Assembly (NCBI RefSeq): GCF_018294505.1
Contig: NC_057807.1
Location: 271,913,369-271,977,368, forward strand
Direction: 5' to 3'
DNA: 64,000 bases
Origin: Triticum aestivum
Taxonomy: Eukaryota > Streptophyta > Magnoliopsida > Poales > Poaceae
Shown here: one piece after another, positions 53,838 through 64,000 of the stretch
Position numbering within the stretch: the first letter of the stretch is position 1
Layout: each line of letters opens with the position of its first letter
Program-made: the position numbers and the translations under genes
Notes under the pieces: generated by a model
Databases searched by the model: none
Told to the model about the DNA's origin: nothing
The model's input: only the letters and a program-made list of their open reading frames with translations

Positions 53838-54530
53838 TGCAGGTTGGTCACCTCATAACCACTCGGCCGCCCCGTGCGTCGCCGCCAGGTTGGTCACCTC
53901 ATAACCACTCGGCCGCCCCTGCGTTGCCACCAGGTTGGTCACCTCATAACCACTCGGCTGCCCCGTGCGTCGCCACCAGGTTGGTCACCTCATAACCACT
54001 CGGCTGCCCCGTGCGTCGCCGCAAGGTTGGTCACCTCATAACCACTCGGCTGCCCCGTGCGTCGCCACCAGGTTGGTCACCTCATAACCACTCGGCCGCC
54101 CCGTGCGTCGCCACCAGGTTGGTCACCTCATAACCACTCGGCCGCCCCGTGCGTCGCCACCAGGTTGGTCACCTCATAACCACTCGGCCGCCCCATGCGT
54201 CGCCACCAGGTTGGTCACCTCATAACCACTCGGCCGCCCCGTGCGTCGCCACCAGGTTGGTCACCTCATAACCACTCGGCCGCCCCGTGCGTCGCCACCA
54301 GGTTGGTCACATCATAACCACTCGGCCGCCCCGTGCGTCGCCACCAGGTTGGTCACCTCATAACCACTCGACCGCCCCGCGCGTCGCCATCGGTTGGTCA
54401 CCTCATCAGCACTCGGCCGCCCTGTGCGTCGTCAATCGGTTGGTCACCTCATCACCACTCGGCTGCCCCGCGCGTCGCCACTCGGTTGGTCACCTCATCA
54501 CCACTCGACCGCCCCGCGCGCCTTCAGACA
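53838..54530 (+). repeat. Tandem array 3 of element E (46 bp, about 15 copies)
   Basis: Unit 'caggttggtcacctcataac' plus 'cactcggccgccccgtgcgtcgccac'. Copies are highly similar, with decay at the right end. Confidence 0.95.
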
Positions 54531-55560
54531 GCTAAGTCATTTTGCATTCTGTTATTTTCGTCCCGAGTATTCCATAATTCACACATCACATTCACTCGGA
54601 GGCCACACCACCGAGTGTACCTCTACGCTCGACTGCTTATGTGACTCCCAAGTCCAACTTCCATTTTTTCACATATCATTCACGAACACCATGTGTCATT
54701 CTTCATTTCGAGTTTGCATCGGTCCTCCGGGGCTGCAACTCAGTCGAAACACTACACTTCCGTTTTATTTTAGCCAGTATTCCAACGAGTTCAGTAGGAT
54801 CTCTCGCTTCGACAAGTGCGAACGAATCCTTCGCTCTTTTAGACTTTTGCTGGTCAACGAGCAAGCCCCTTGCACTCCCAGCGGGTGTCTATGGGTGTTA
54901 TTCACACAAATCATTTCAGCACACATCAAATTTCCTCAAGAAATTATTGTGTTGACTTGTGCCATTTTTTACACAAGTTACGCGATCACTCGACGGCCCT
55001 ACGCGTCAACTTCATCGTTGCCCGGACTCGGTCACCATACTGGTCCTAGCGCACCACAACACTGACCTTGTCGCTCTGTTGACTTCAAACACGTCCGGCC
55101 AACCCCTCTATGGAACTCTCTTCATCGTATCAATGCTATAGACCTCGCCGAGCATGAGACAGATAAGTCTCTTTCATAATTAAACTTCACACTTCACTCT
55201 TTTGCAAGTTTGCCTCTTTCGAGCATCACTCGGAAGCTTCTCCTCATCCTTACCCAAGTCCGACTCGATGAATTGCAAATCACATTCAAAACTATATTCC
55301 TCGTATTCTGACATGTCAGTTGTCGAAGCCTGTAGCGATCGAGTAGTTCATCACCAATCAGACCCTTCACTTCAACAAGTACATTCGATCCGTCACTTTG
55401 ACAAATTTCATAATCACCCAGACACTCCGCGTACCATCTTCGTTCCTACTCAAATTCAGTTGTCGCACCGGTCTTGTTGCGCCACAACCACACTACACCG
55501 ACCTTGTCGCTACATCAGCTTTGAAAGCATCTGGCTAACTCCTTCAAGGACCATTTTTGC
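54531..55560. other. Internal region of element E without arrays
   Basis: Scattered 'actcgg' words, no domain. A frame at 54394-55065 is open, but its first part is array DNA and I see no family in it. Confidence 0.5.
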
Positions 55561-55599
55561 CACTTGGCTGGACACTTAGTCCTTCACTCGGCCACCTCG

Positions 55600-56185
55600 C
55601 ATAGCATCACTCGGTTGTGCACATCTTCACGCCTCGGCCGTCCCGCGCGTCACCACTCGGTTTTGCACGTCTTCACCACTCGGCCGCCCCGCGCGTCGCC
55701 ACTCGGTTGTGCACGTCTTCACTACTCGGCCGCCCCGCACGTCGCCACTCGGTTGTGCGCGTCTTCACCACTCGGCCGCCCCGCGCGTCACCACTCGGTT
55801 GTGCATGTCTTCACCACTCGGCCGCCCCGCGCGTCGCCACTCGGTTGTGCACGTCTTCACTACTCGGCCGCCCCGCGCGTCGCCACTTGGTTGTGCGCGT
55901 CTTCACCACTCGGCCGCCCCGCGCGTCACCACTCGGTTGTGCACGTCTTCACCACTCGGCCGCCCCGCGCATCGCCACTCAGTTGTGCGCGTCTTCACCA
56001 CTCGGCCGCCCCACTCGGCTGCCCTGCACGTCGCCACTCGGTTATGCACGTCTTCACCACTCGGCCGCCCCGCGCATCGCCACTCGGTTTTGCACGTCTT
56101 CACCACTCGGCCGCCCCGCGCGTCGCCACTCGGTTATACACGTCCTCGCCCCTCGGCCGCCCTGCGCGTCACCATCAGTTGGACA
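55600..56185 (+). repeat. Tandem array 4 of element E (46 bp, about 12 copies)
   Basis: Unit 'cactcggttgtgcacgtcttcac' plus 'cactcggccgccccgcgcgtcgc'. The second half is the same as in array 3, so the two arrays share one ancestral 46-bp unit. Confidence 0.95.
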
Positions 56186-56599
56186 TGTCCTCACCTCTAC
56201 ACCCCCAACATGGGAACGACTAGGTTACTCATATGATCAAACCTCATATCACACTCTGTAGCAAGCTTACCTCCTTCGAGCATCACTCGGGGGCTACGCA
56301 CGGCAGTTGGCCATGTCACCCTCAGGGGTTACGCCCATTTGGTCGACCTGTTGATCACATCAGGAATATTCTTCTGACCATACATGCTCGGTTCGCCGAA
56401 GATCTATAAGTGAAGCACGTCCACTTGGATAAATACCCCTTTCATGCAAAAGGGTAAAAATGAAGCGCCATCGCTGAATACAGGCAACCTTATTCGCCGA
56501 ACGTCGTTCGTACAACCACCTTGTTACGCATCCATCCGATTGATTCAATTCCAGACAAAGATATTTGCCGTGCCAACTGCATGGAGGTTTACCGAGAGA

Positions 56600-57070
56600 C
56601 TTAAACCCTCTGCCAGACTCATCTAGTCCGACAGAGGCTCGGGGACTACACCCAGTGGGTGCACTCAGCATGCCCCCACTGGAAGAGAACTCAGAAAGAA
56701 ACATTTTGCTCGATGCAAACCCATCTCCAGTATTACTCGACCTCCGAGTCAGAGAAGAACAAGTTCGATTAGTGCCAGCTAAGAAGAGTTTTAGTTCTCT
56801 CATACCCCCGCCGACTGCCTGCAGTCGACGGCGGTCTCGGGGACTACACCCAGTGGGTGCACTCGGCGTGCCCCCACTGGAGTAATCTCCACTCGGTACG
56901 GCCTGACCAGTCCGAGTGGCGAACAACAACAAAAAGACAGGCTCTAAGACTCCCGCCGACTGCCCGCAGTCGACGGCAGTCTCGGGGACTACACCCAGTG
57001 GGTGCACTCAGCATGCCCCCACTGGAATGGTATCCACTCGGAACGGTCCGCCCAACCCGAGTGACGGCCA
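56600..57070 (+). repeat. Array 5 of element E (three diverged copies, 150-195 bp)
   Basis: The string 'ggggactacacccagtgggt' recurs near 56641, 56837 and 56984, each with 'gccgactgcNNgcagtcgacggc' before and 'gcatgcccccactgga' after. Confidence 0.85.
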
Positions 57071-57576
57071 AACAACAAAAAAAAAGACACGTTCCAGGCA
57101 TGAAGAAATTCCGAGTAATCAGTTACTCGATGCAGGCCCAGCTCCAAATCACTCCAAAAAAATATTCTATAAGGCGAGTTCAACGCTCCTCTGTGGACCT
57201 GTTTTGAGCCTTCTTCTAGGACTCAAAGTGTGAAACTCACAAGTGTGGATCTAAAACCGACTCGTATTGACGTTCCTCCGGGATAAGAATGGCATCTCTC
57301 TAAGAGAGCAGTCCATGTATCAATCTGGTTGCACGGATTTGATGACACACCTATACTCAGATCACGAGTTAAACCTCTCCCGAGAGATGAACGAATGTCA
57401 CCAAGTTGCTCCTCGCAGACACTTACCTCGATCAGTCGGGAAGCGTGGTGCCGGAATCCATTGAGATTTTGTTCAAACCTTGGTCGTCTGAAAGCGCGAT
57501 GACATGTACCGAGTATTTCTGTAATCACTCGGACCAAACTGGGTCTTACACCAACTCGTTCTGCAAAATCGCAATC

Positions 57577-57590
57577 GATTCGGGGGCTAA
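57577..57590 (+). promoter_or_regulatory. Polypurine-type tract of element E
   Basis: CGATTCGGGGGCTAA precedes the right LTR. It is a short G-rich tract at the expected place. Confidence 0.5.
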
Positions 57591-58192
57591 TGTTGGGGAT
57601 ATATATATAACAGGTAGGCCCACGAAGGGTCGAAATATCATGAAGCATGGGGTCCACACAACATGTGGGTCCAGGTCAATTTCATACAAGCATACTATTC
57701 ACTCGACCAAGCAACATACCATCCACTCGGATGACAGTTCACCACTCGACCGTACGACTCACTCGGATATACGAAGGCCAGCAGGCAGCAAAGCAGTCGG
57801 CATCTTTCTAATAGTGAGGGCTTAATGGTGGACTGGCATTATGGCATTCATACCCCACTTTGTAACGTAGGAGGTGAGGGGGTGGCGCACTCTATATAAG
57901 CCACCCCCACCACTAGACTAAGGGGGGTCTTCTTCCACCTCTCTCTCTTTTCACCATTAGTCTCAGGACTTAGCTCAGGCATGGGGATCCGTTCCTCTCT
58001 CTCACACACATTGTAATCTCCGGATATATACTCAGATAAAACAAAGCCTCTCCGGAGCACGAGACGTAGGGTTGTTATCTCCACTGTGAGAGTCCCGAAC
58101 TCGCTAAAACCACCGTGTCACCCATATGCATCTCGATAGATCATGCTCCGTTATACTACCCCTATTCTACTGTCAAACTTAGAACCACGACA
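57591..58192 (+). repeat. 3' LTR of element E
   Basis: TGTTGGGGATATATATATAAC...CCACGACA, followed by GGACC. Confidence 0.9.
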
Positions 58193-58635
58193 GGACCGAC
58201 ATGCAACTCGGTAGGACCGAGATGATTAGGGTTAGGGCATAACGTAATCTCGGTGAGACCGATTACACAAACTCGGTAGGACCGATTTTGGTAATTAGCT
58301 AATCAGAGAGTTGGTCAGGTAAACTCGGTGGGACCGATTTGCTCTTTTTGGTGAGACCGAAATGTTACAAAAGGGAAACATAGAGTTTACATTGCAATCT
58401 CGGTGGGACCGATCGCTCACTTCGGTTAGACCGAAACGTTATGAAGGGAAACAGAGAGATTACAATCCCATCTCGGTGAGACCGAGATCCCTATCGGTGA
58501 GACCGATTTGTCTAGGGTTTGTGGCAGTGGCTATGACATCTGAACTCGGTGGCGCCGGATAGAAAGAATCAGTGTGACCGGTTTTGGCTTTAGGTTTAGG
58601 TCATATGTGGATGTGAGAAAGTAGTTGAGGGTTTT
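58193..58635 (-). repeat. 5' LTR of copia C, part 2
   Basis: The LTR resumes with GGACCGACATGC and matches 29844-30283. It is cut by gypsy H at 58635/58636; the last part (about 300 bp) lies beyond the window. Confidence 0.85.
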
Positions 58636-59561
58636 TGTTGGCGTTCTGGGAACGGGGGTCCCCCAGACTTGCCTGCCTGCGGCCTGCGGTGTGGCTCAAG
58701 GGGCAGCCTAGCGCGGCCCATCTTCATCAGCGCAAGCTCAAGACCCTAGCGAGGGGCCAAGCCTCACGGGGTGGACGATAGGAAACTTCCTCAGGCACGG
58801 CCTCCTCAGGCTGGCTCGCGAGGAGGCAGAGAGATCAAGGCGGGGTACCTCACGAGGTGCCCATGACGTGAGCCGTGACGACCAAAGCCAGGCGGGCGCC
58901 AGGCGGGCGCCGGCCTGCGCAGAGTCCTTGTTTCCCCTTTGGTGCAAAGGGGGCAAGCGCAGGCGAGAGTATCAAGCAAAGACAGCCATTTCTGTGAAAC
59001 AAGACCAAGACCAGCAGAACGGCAGGATGGAGGTCATCGTGGAGCCCAAGCCGGCGTCACCACCAGAGCCTTTGACAGGCGAGGACCAACTTTAGTCAGG
59101 ATAAGTGTACTAGATGTTCCCCTTCAAAATGGCCAATTGTTGGCGCCCTTCCCGCTCAATATTTGGGAAGAGGCCCAGGGCTTTTGCCTATAAATAGGAC
59201 TAGCCACCCACAAGGTAGAGGCATCGAGAGATCATCTAGAAATCGATCGAATCATCATATGGCAGAGCGATTGAACCCCCCTAGCAGTTCATCGCACCAG
59301 CCAAGAACAGACCCTCGCGAGGCTGTTCTTCCTTGTATTGTTCATCTTCAGCCCAAGAGGCAATCCACACACCACACACTGGAGTAGGGTATTACACCCG
59401 AATTGTGGCCTGAACCAGTATAAATCCCGTGTCTCTTGTGTTGTTCATTTGATAGCTTAGATCCTAGCATGGCGGTGAGGTGCAGGTAGGCAGAGGGCGA
59501 AATCTCCGCGCGCACCCCAGTGTTCGAATCTTAAGGGTCTACTGGAACCCGAAATCCGACA
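58636..59561 (+). repeat. 5' LTR of gypsy H (926 bp)
   Basis: TGTTGGCGTTCTGG...AATCCGACA. It corresponds to 23212-24110. Confidence 0.8.
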
Positions 59562-59562
59562 T

Positions 59563-59581
59563 TTGGCGCGCCAGGTAGGGG
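59563..59581 (+). promoter_or_regulatory. Primer-binding site of gypsy H
   Basis: TTGGCGCGCCAGGTAGGGG, the same as at 24112. Confidence 0.65.
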
Positions 59582-59875
59582 TGCGCCGGAATTCGTGTTC
59601 CGCCGCCCTGTTCTTCCCCAACCATAGCATCCATGTCAGACGCTCGTCGGGCCCGTGCCGAGCGCTGAGCCACTCTAGCTTCCTACGTCGCCCAGACGGC
59701 CCCCGTCGGCGGGCGCCCCCGCCGTTCCCCGTCGCCTGCCGTTAACGCCGTGACCGGCCCAGCGGGGAACAAGCAGAAAGCTTCGTCCCAGCATCCGTCC
59801 ATGAGGCGGGATGACCGCACTGCTACTCCCTCGCCCGCTCCGGCTGGTTCTTTGTCCCACGCGCCCCACGCGGCC

Positions 59876-61438
59876 ATGGAGGCTCGAGCTGGGCTCACCG
59901 CAGCAAACGAGCTCCTGCACTACCGCCCTGTCGACGACGTCTACGAAGAGTGGCTCGACCGCGTCGCCGAGCTCGTCCGCGCCGTAGGGGGCTCCCCTGC
60001 GCCGTCCATCTCGCTGCACCGCACCCCGCCCCGCGCGGGCGATGAAGCTCCGAGGGTGCCTCAGCCGCCTCCTCCCCAAGAAGGCGCCCTGGCCCCAAGG
60101 CGCGTGGCCCCTGGGTGGAACCCTCTCCTTTCGGCGCCAGCGCAGCAAGAGCGGAGTTGACAAGAGGTCCCTCGCCCCCAAGAAGCTGCCCGAGTGCTCC
60201 TTGCTCCGCCCCGTCGCGACCACGCTCCTGTTCCAGCACGCCAAGACCCCGCGCTGCTCCCAGCTACAGCGCATGGGGACCCGCAAGACCAAGCTCTTCG
60301 TCACCCAAGGCCTCCTGTGGCCACAACAGGCTGCCTCGCCTTCACCATCGAGCTACGCAGCGTCGCGTGGCCCTGCAAGTTCAAGCCAGACCTGCCTCCT
60401 CGCTACGACGGCACGGGCGACCCTGCGGAGTTCCTACAGCTCTACGAGCTGGGCATCGAAGCCGCCAACGGGGACGAGAAGGTCATGGCGAACTGGTTTC
60501 CCATGGCACTCAAGGATGGGGCCCATACCTGGCTCCTGAACCTGGCTCCTGGCACGATCTCCTCCTGGGACGAGATGCGCACCCGTTTCATCGCCAACTT
60601 CCAAGGTACTCACGACCGGCCACCCTCCGTGAGCGACATGCGCCGCATGAAGCAGCAACTAGGGGAGACCCTGCAGAAGTACATCCAGCGCTTCAACAAC
60701 GCACGTCTTAAGATTCCCAAGGTGACTGAGGAGGCCATCATCTCAGCCTTCTCCGACGGCGTGCGCGACATCAAGATGAAGGAGGAGCTGGCGATGCATG
60801 AAGATCTATGCACTTCCTTGGAGCTGTTCAACTTGGCGACCAAGCGCGCCAGGGCTGAGGAGGGACGCCTTTCCCTCCTCGAGCTGCCAGCCACAGACCC
60901 AGAAGAGAAGAGATCCAAGGCCAAGGACGTGAAGCGCAAGGGGGCTGCCGTGCTCGCGGCAGAGCCCGATACCAAGCGGGGCAGAGACCAGCCAAAGTCT
61001 TTCAAGGGCAGCCGGTACTTTGTGTACCATGACCTCCACACCCACAACACCAACGAATGTCAAGAGCTCCAAGCCGTGCGAGAAGGGAGGACCAGCCGAC
61101 GCCCCGACCGCAACGATCGAGGCTACGGCCGAGGAGGAGGCAGAAACACAGGACGCTGGGAAGACCGCGGCCCACGCCAAGGGTGGCGCGACCGACCTCG
61201 CGAGGATCGCTGGCAGGGCCAGCCTTGCGAGGGAGACTGGAGGGATCAGCCTCGCGAGGATCGTCCGCAAGGAAACGCAAGCCTCCCTCCACTGCCGCCG
61301 CAGCCAAGGAGAAACGAGGACCATCATCAGGACGAGGGGGCTGGGGCTTCCAGGAGCCGCGCGCGATCGCCTGCATCCTGGGCGGAGCTCAAGCCCCAGC
61401 CTCTCAGCGCATCTTCATGCAGTTTGCCCGCGAAGTGA
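59876..61438 (+). pseudogene. gag of gypsy H (one in-frame stop)
   Basis: The frame begins 'MEARAGLTAANELLHYRP' and continues after a single TGA at 60158-60160 (TGC in A at the homologous codon). From 60194 it is open for 414 codons. The retrotrans_gag core: 'FKPDLPPRYDG', 'WFPMALKDGAHTW', 'KYIQRFNNARLKIPKVTEEA', 'ISAFSDG'. Near the end is 'YHDLHTHNTNEC', in the place of a zinc knuckle, then an arginine/glycine/aspartate-rich RNA-binding-like stretch. Almost intact compared with A. Confidence 0.75.
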
Positions 61439-62115
61439 ATGCAGTCCTCCCCAAGCTCGAAGCCACGCGCCCCCTCAGGTGGTCGGCGTGCGCCATCACA
61501 TTCAGCTCAGCGGATCAGCTCAAGTGCGCAGCCACAGCCGGAGTCCTCCCGATGCTTTGCTCCCCGGTCATCAGCAACGTGCAAGTCACCAGGACCCTCA
61601 TCGATGGCGGAGTAGGACTTAATGTCCTATCCGTGGAGACATTCAACAATCTCCAAGTGCCTTACGATCAGCTTCAGCCAACCAAGCCTTTCTCCGGAGT
61701 CACCAATGGCTCCACAGTTTCGATCGGGCAGGTTCGCCTGCCGGTAACCTTGGGGGCATGCAACAACTACCGCACCAAGCTCATCGACTTCGACGTCACC
61801 CACATTCGCCTGCCATACAACACCATCCTCGGGTACCCAGCTCTCACCAAGTTCATGGCTGTGACTCATCACGGCTACAACGTCCTCAAGATGCCCGGAA
61901 GTGGCGGAGTCATCACGGTGCCCTGTGAAGAAAGAGACACAGTGTGCTCCCTGGAGCGAGCTTTTCAGGCTGCATCACTTGAAGACCTAGATCGCGGGAG
62001 CGGGAGGCTCCCTGAAACTGCTCCCAAGAAGAAGACATCGCCAGGCCCGACCCCTCAGGAGGCAGGCCCCTCAGGGTCTGCGCCTGTCCAGGGGGCACCT
62101 CCTTCTATCGCATAG
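61340..62115 (+). CDS. Aspartic protease region of gypsy H
   Basis: In the frame after gag: 'AQAPASQRIFMQFAREVNAV', 'VTRTLIDGGVGLNVLS' (retropepsin-like, D-G-G), 'ILGYPALTKFMAVTH' and a linker ending at TAG/A 62115. It is open without stops. In an active element it matures gag. The shift relative to gag may be mutational, because A shows a different phase relation. Confidence 0.65.
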
Positions 62116-62369
62116 GAAGGCGCACCCGGTGCCCTCCTCAAGCAGGGCTCAGGGGCTCCCCCCTGCAGGGCCACCGACCTTGCTAAGGTCACGAGGGAGG
62201 TGCTTGGGCACCACTTGGAGGCATGTTTCAGAGCACGTTTCCCCCAGGAAGGAGCAAGGCAAGGAGGGCAAAACCCTCAGGAGTTCGTCAGTCAGATCAC
62301 GCAGGAGTTGCAGGAGTCAAGAGTCATGAGTGGCAGCCGCCGCTTACCCGCCGTAGCTCCCCATCCATG

Positions 62370-62661
62370 CAAGGATGGTGGGCTGCGCGTCTGCATCGAC
62401 ATCCCATGGCTCAACCGAGCCGCCTCTCAGGAGTGCTTCTAGCCCTCACGTGTGGGGCGCTGCGAAGGCCCACCGCACAGCTACGTTCGCATGCCCTACG
62501 GCTTGCCGAACGCGGCTGCTATGCGCCAGCGCCTCATGGGAAGCATCCTGGAGGCTCAGGAGGCCAGGCGTTCAGCAGTCCTGGCAGAGATGGAGACGGT
62601 TCGCGAGGAGCCACCAGCGCCTCTGGAGCCTCCCGAGGCTCCTGGGCCTGGGGGCTCGTGA
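62370..62661 (+). pseudogene. Collapsed reverse-transcriptase remnant of gypsy H
   Basis: A piece like RT block A ('DGGLRVCIDIPWLNRAA') is followed after a stop by a piece like the block just before the catalytic site ('YVRMPYGLPNAAAMRQRLM'). The blocks between and the YxDD box are missing. The frame ends in a proline/glutamate-rich tail at 62661. A large internal deletion explains it. Confidence 0.6.
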
Positions 62662-63002
62662 GGATCGGCTTCCACAGCCCACGACGTCCGCTGCTTCAAC
62701 ACCCCTTCGTCTTCAACGCTATCAGGTGACATCCTTCAAGTTTCATTTCCAGCTGGGAGCGCCCCCAGGGCTGCACTATTCCCAGGCCGCGTGGGTCCGT
62801 CCCTACTGCATGTATCCCTTTTGTTCATGCTTTTAGCTCACCTTGTTGGTGGCGCCCCTAGGGCTGCATCATCCCCAAGTCGCTCGGGTCAGACCCATCG
62901 GCATGTACCCCTCTTGCATTTATTTTCGGGCCATGCATTCGACCCATCATGCTTGTTATTTGATGCCTGTCAGTGGCACCTCTTCTTCCTTCATGTCGGC
63001 CG
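62662..63002 (+). other. 3' non-coding region of gypsy H
   Basis: No domain. It contains a diverged duplicate ('agctgggagcgcccccagggctgcac' near 62752 and 'gttggtggcgcccctagggctgc' near 62842, each followed by a 'catgta.ccc' string). Confidence 0.5.
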
Positions 63003-63645
63003 CTTGCATGTTAAAGGGGGGGGGGTACCTGAGCATCGTGACTCAGGGCTCCTACTGGCCCTCCAGCCCTCACCCTCTGGCTTTGTCCACGACAAGCCAG
63101 CAACGGCTGAGACCCGCTCGAGGGCCGGGACCCAAGGACGTAGAGCGTCGGCATCTAACCAAGCTTGCGTGTTAAAGGGGGGGGGGGTACCTGAGCATCG
63201 CGACACAGGGCTCCTACTGGCCCTCCAGCCCTCACCCTCGGGCTTTGTCCAGGGCAAGCCAGCGACGGCTGAGACCCGCTCGAGGGCCAGGACCCGAGGA
63301 CGTAGAGCGTCAGCATCTAACCAAGCTTGCGCGTTAAAGGGGGGGTACCTGAGCATGACGACTCAGGTCTCCTACTGGCCCTCCAGCCCTCACCCACTGG
63401 CTTTGTCCACAGCAAGCCAGCGACGGATGAGACCCGCTCAAGGGCCGGGACCCGAGGACGTAGAGCGTCGGCATCTAACCAAGCTTGCGCATTAAAGGAG
63501 GGGTACCTAAGCATCACGACTCAGGGCTCCTACTAGCCCTCCAGCCCTCACCCTCTGGCTTTGTCCATGACAAGCCAGCGACGGCTGAGACCCGCTTGAG
63601 GGCCGGGACCCGAGGACGTAGAGCATCGGCATCTGGCCAAATTTG
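63003..63645 (+). repeat. Tandem repeat of gypsy H, about 160 bp, four copies, each with a purine tract
   Basis: 'TTAAAGGGGGGGGTACCT' (G-run of 3-10, third base of the run sometimes A) starts at 63011, 63172, 63334 and 63492. Each unit continues 'gagcatcgtgactcagggctcctactggccctccagccctcaccc', then the 'gacccgctcgagggccgggacc' part. Copies are over 90% identical. Confidence 0.95.
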
Positions 63646-64000
63646 CAGGAACACATCACAAGTTAAGGCCCAGTGCCAGGTGCAACCCGCCTTGAGGTAG
63701 TGCCCCGTGAGTCCCGCGCTGGCTCACGGGTGCCCAGATACACCTCCTCAGGCCCTACCATGCCAGCCACGTGTCAGCGCAGGGCTGTACACGCCCCGGG
63801 GGCTTCTCCCGGAGGGGAGCCCCCTCCCACGCACCAGTGGAAGCACCATGCTCCGCGCTGGCTGACGACACTGCCGAGGAGCGGCTATGCCCGTACACAT
63901 ACGGAAGCGCTATGCTCCGCGCTGGTGATAAACAACTGAGGGTGGCCCCCGGCTGCATCAACCTCAGGGAGCCCAGAGTTCAGTGTCCGGCCTCATCGCA
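63646..64000 (+). other. 3' region of gypsy H, continues beyond window
   Basis: GC-rich, with a repeated 'gcaccatgctccgcgctgg' / 'gcgctatgctccgcgctgg' pair (63844 and 63907). No gene seen. The polypurine tract and 3' LTR are not reached. Confidence 0.5.

Larger units (their letters stand above)
50826..58192 (+). mobile_element. Element E: non-coding LTR retrotransposon (LARD-like) full of tandem repeats
   Basis: The 7,367-bp element has 600-bp LTRs (50826-51425 and 57591-58192), a GGACC target duplication, a primer-binding site at 51426 (GTTGGCGCCCACCGTGGGGC) and a purine-rich end before the right LTR. It has no gag or pol. The LTRs differ by only a handful of bases by eye (e.g. TACATAAC/TATATATAAC, GTTAGAC/GTCAAAC), so the insertion is young. 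The inside is made of five tandem arrays. It must depend on another element's proteins. Confidence 0.85.
28901..58635 (-). mobile_element. Copia-type element C (non-autonomous: gag and extra ORF, no pol)
   Basis: In minus orientation the parts are: 5' LTR (58635-58193 joined to 50820-49880, its start lost under gypsy H), primer-binding site (49877-49865), gag (49794-47617), a non-coding region, an internal promoter (45850-45663), an extra ORF (44981-43268 joined to 31471-31300), polypurine tract (30605-30590) and 3' LTR (30589-28901). No protease, integrase, RT or RNase H coding sequence is found anywhere between. Elements D, E, F and H are inserted in it. Removing D (11.8 kb), E (7.4 kb) and F leaves about 10 kb. 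Confidence 0.8.
58636..64000 (+). mobile_element. Gypsy retrotransposon H (same family as A), RT-deleted
   Basis: LTR, primer-binding site, gag, protease, a collapsed RT remnant and a 3' region with a 160-bp tandem repeat, all on the plus strand. It continues beyond the window. The RT catalytic part and integrase are absent, so it is non-autonomous. Confidence 0.8.

Noticed and set aside
55600..56185. CRISPR-like look of 46-bp repeats
   Set aside because: The whole 46-bp unit is repeated with no unique spacers, within a plant retrotransposon.
55564..56261. Three overlapping frames of 175-219 codons
   Set aside because: A 46-bp unit shifts the frame at each copy, so all three phases read the same repeat. 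Not a gene.

Overview
The window is a transposable-element-rich stretch of a large grass genome. The copia, gypsy and CACTA families, the foldback MITEs, the PIF/Harbinger cargo gene and the grass-type DUF1618 gene all point to the tribe Triticeae (wheat, Aegilops or barley). No bacterial or organellar signal is visible. Only one locus looks like an ordinary host gene: the DUF1618 gene at 16050-17695 (minus), which is one base out of frame. A 3'-5' exonuclease-like gene (20910-21566, minus) and a Harbinger cargo gene (14109-15050, plus) are the other cellular-type reading frames. Element names K, A, B, C, D, E, F and H below are labels for this window, not database names.

Layout, left part (1-21.6 kb). 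A copia-type 3' LTR (92-1518) sits in an intron of a CACTA transposon. The 3' half of that transposon follows: coding exons 1598-2583, a 2.6 kb 3'-UTR intron filled by a 399-bp higher-order repeat, subterminal palindromes, and the TIR ending at 5951. The CACTA cut a LINE (5952-6790). Next come AT-rich repeats, a candidate Mutator-like element (7588-10770), foldback MITEs (10734-12397), a PIF/Harbinger element with TTA target duplications (13591-15401), the DUF1618 gene, a gypsy fragment, satellite-like arrays, a perfect 84-bp palindrome and the exonuclease-like gene.

Layout, right part (21.6-64 kb). This is a nest at least five layers deep. LTR element K (3' LTR 21580-23092) contains gypsy A (from 23212). 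A contains LTR element B (from 26933). B contains copia C (from 28901, minus). C contains copia D (31472-43267, minus, TSD CCAAC), the tandem-repeat-rich non-coding LTR element E (50826-58192, plus, TSD GGACC), gypsy H (from 58636, same family as A) and a broken gypsy fragment F (46821-47578) flanked by a 135-bp duplication.

Most interesting signal. C and D are different copia families, yet both carry an extra gene (aORF) downstream of gag or pol, related to the 'putative plant transposon protein' family. In both elements the aORF is preceded by the same layout: an array of short family-specific palindromes, a TATA box, a short leader, an intron with good splice sites, and then the ATG. The palindromes (CGGACGTCCG in D, TCGGT-N3-ACCGA in C) are the same ones that stand upstream of the TATA box in each element's own LTR. 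A third LTR (92-1518) repeats the LTR layout with yet another palindrome. This suggests an independent second transcription unit in these elements, co-regulated with the LTR. C lacks pol altogether and keeps only gag and the aORF.

All coordinates and family assignments come from reading the sequence. No alignment or database search was run.
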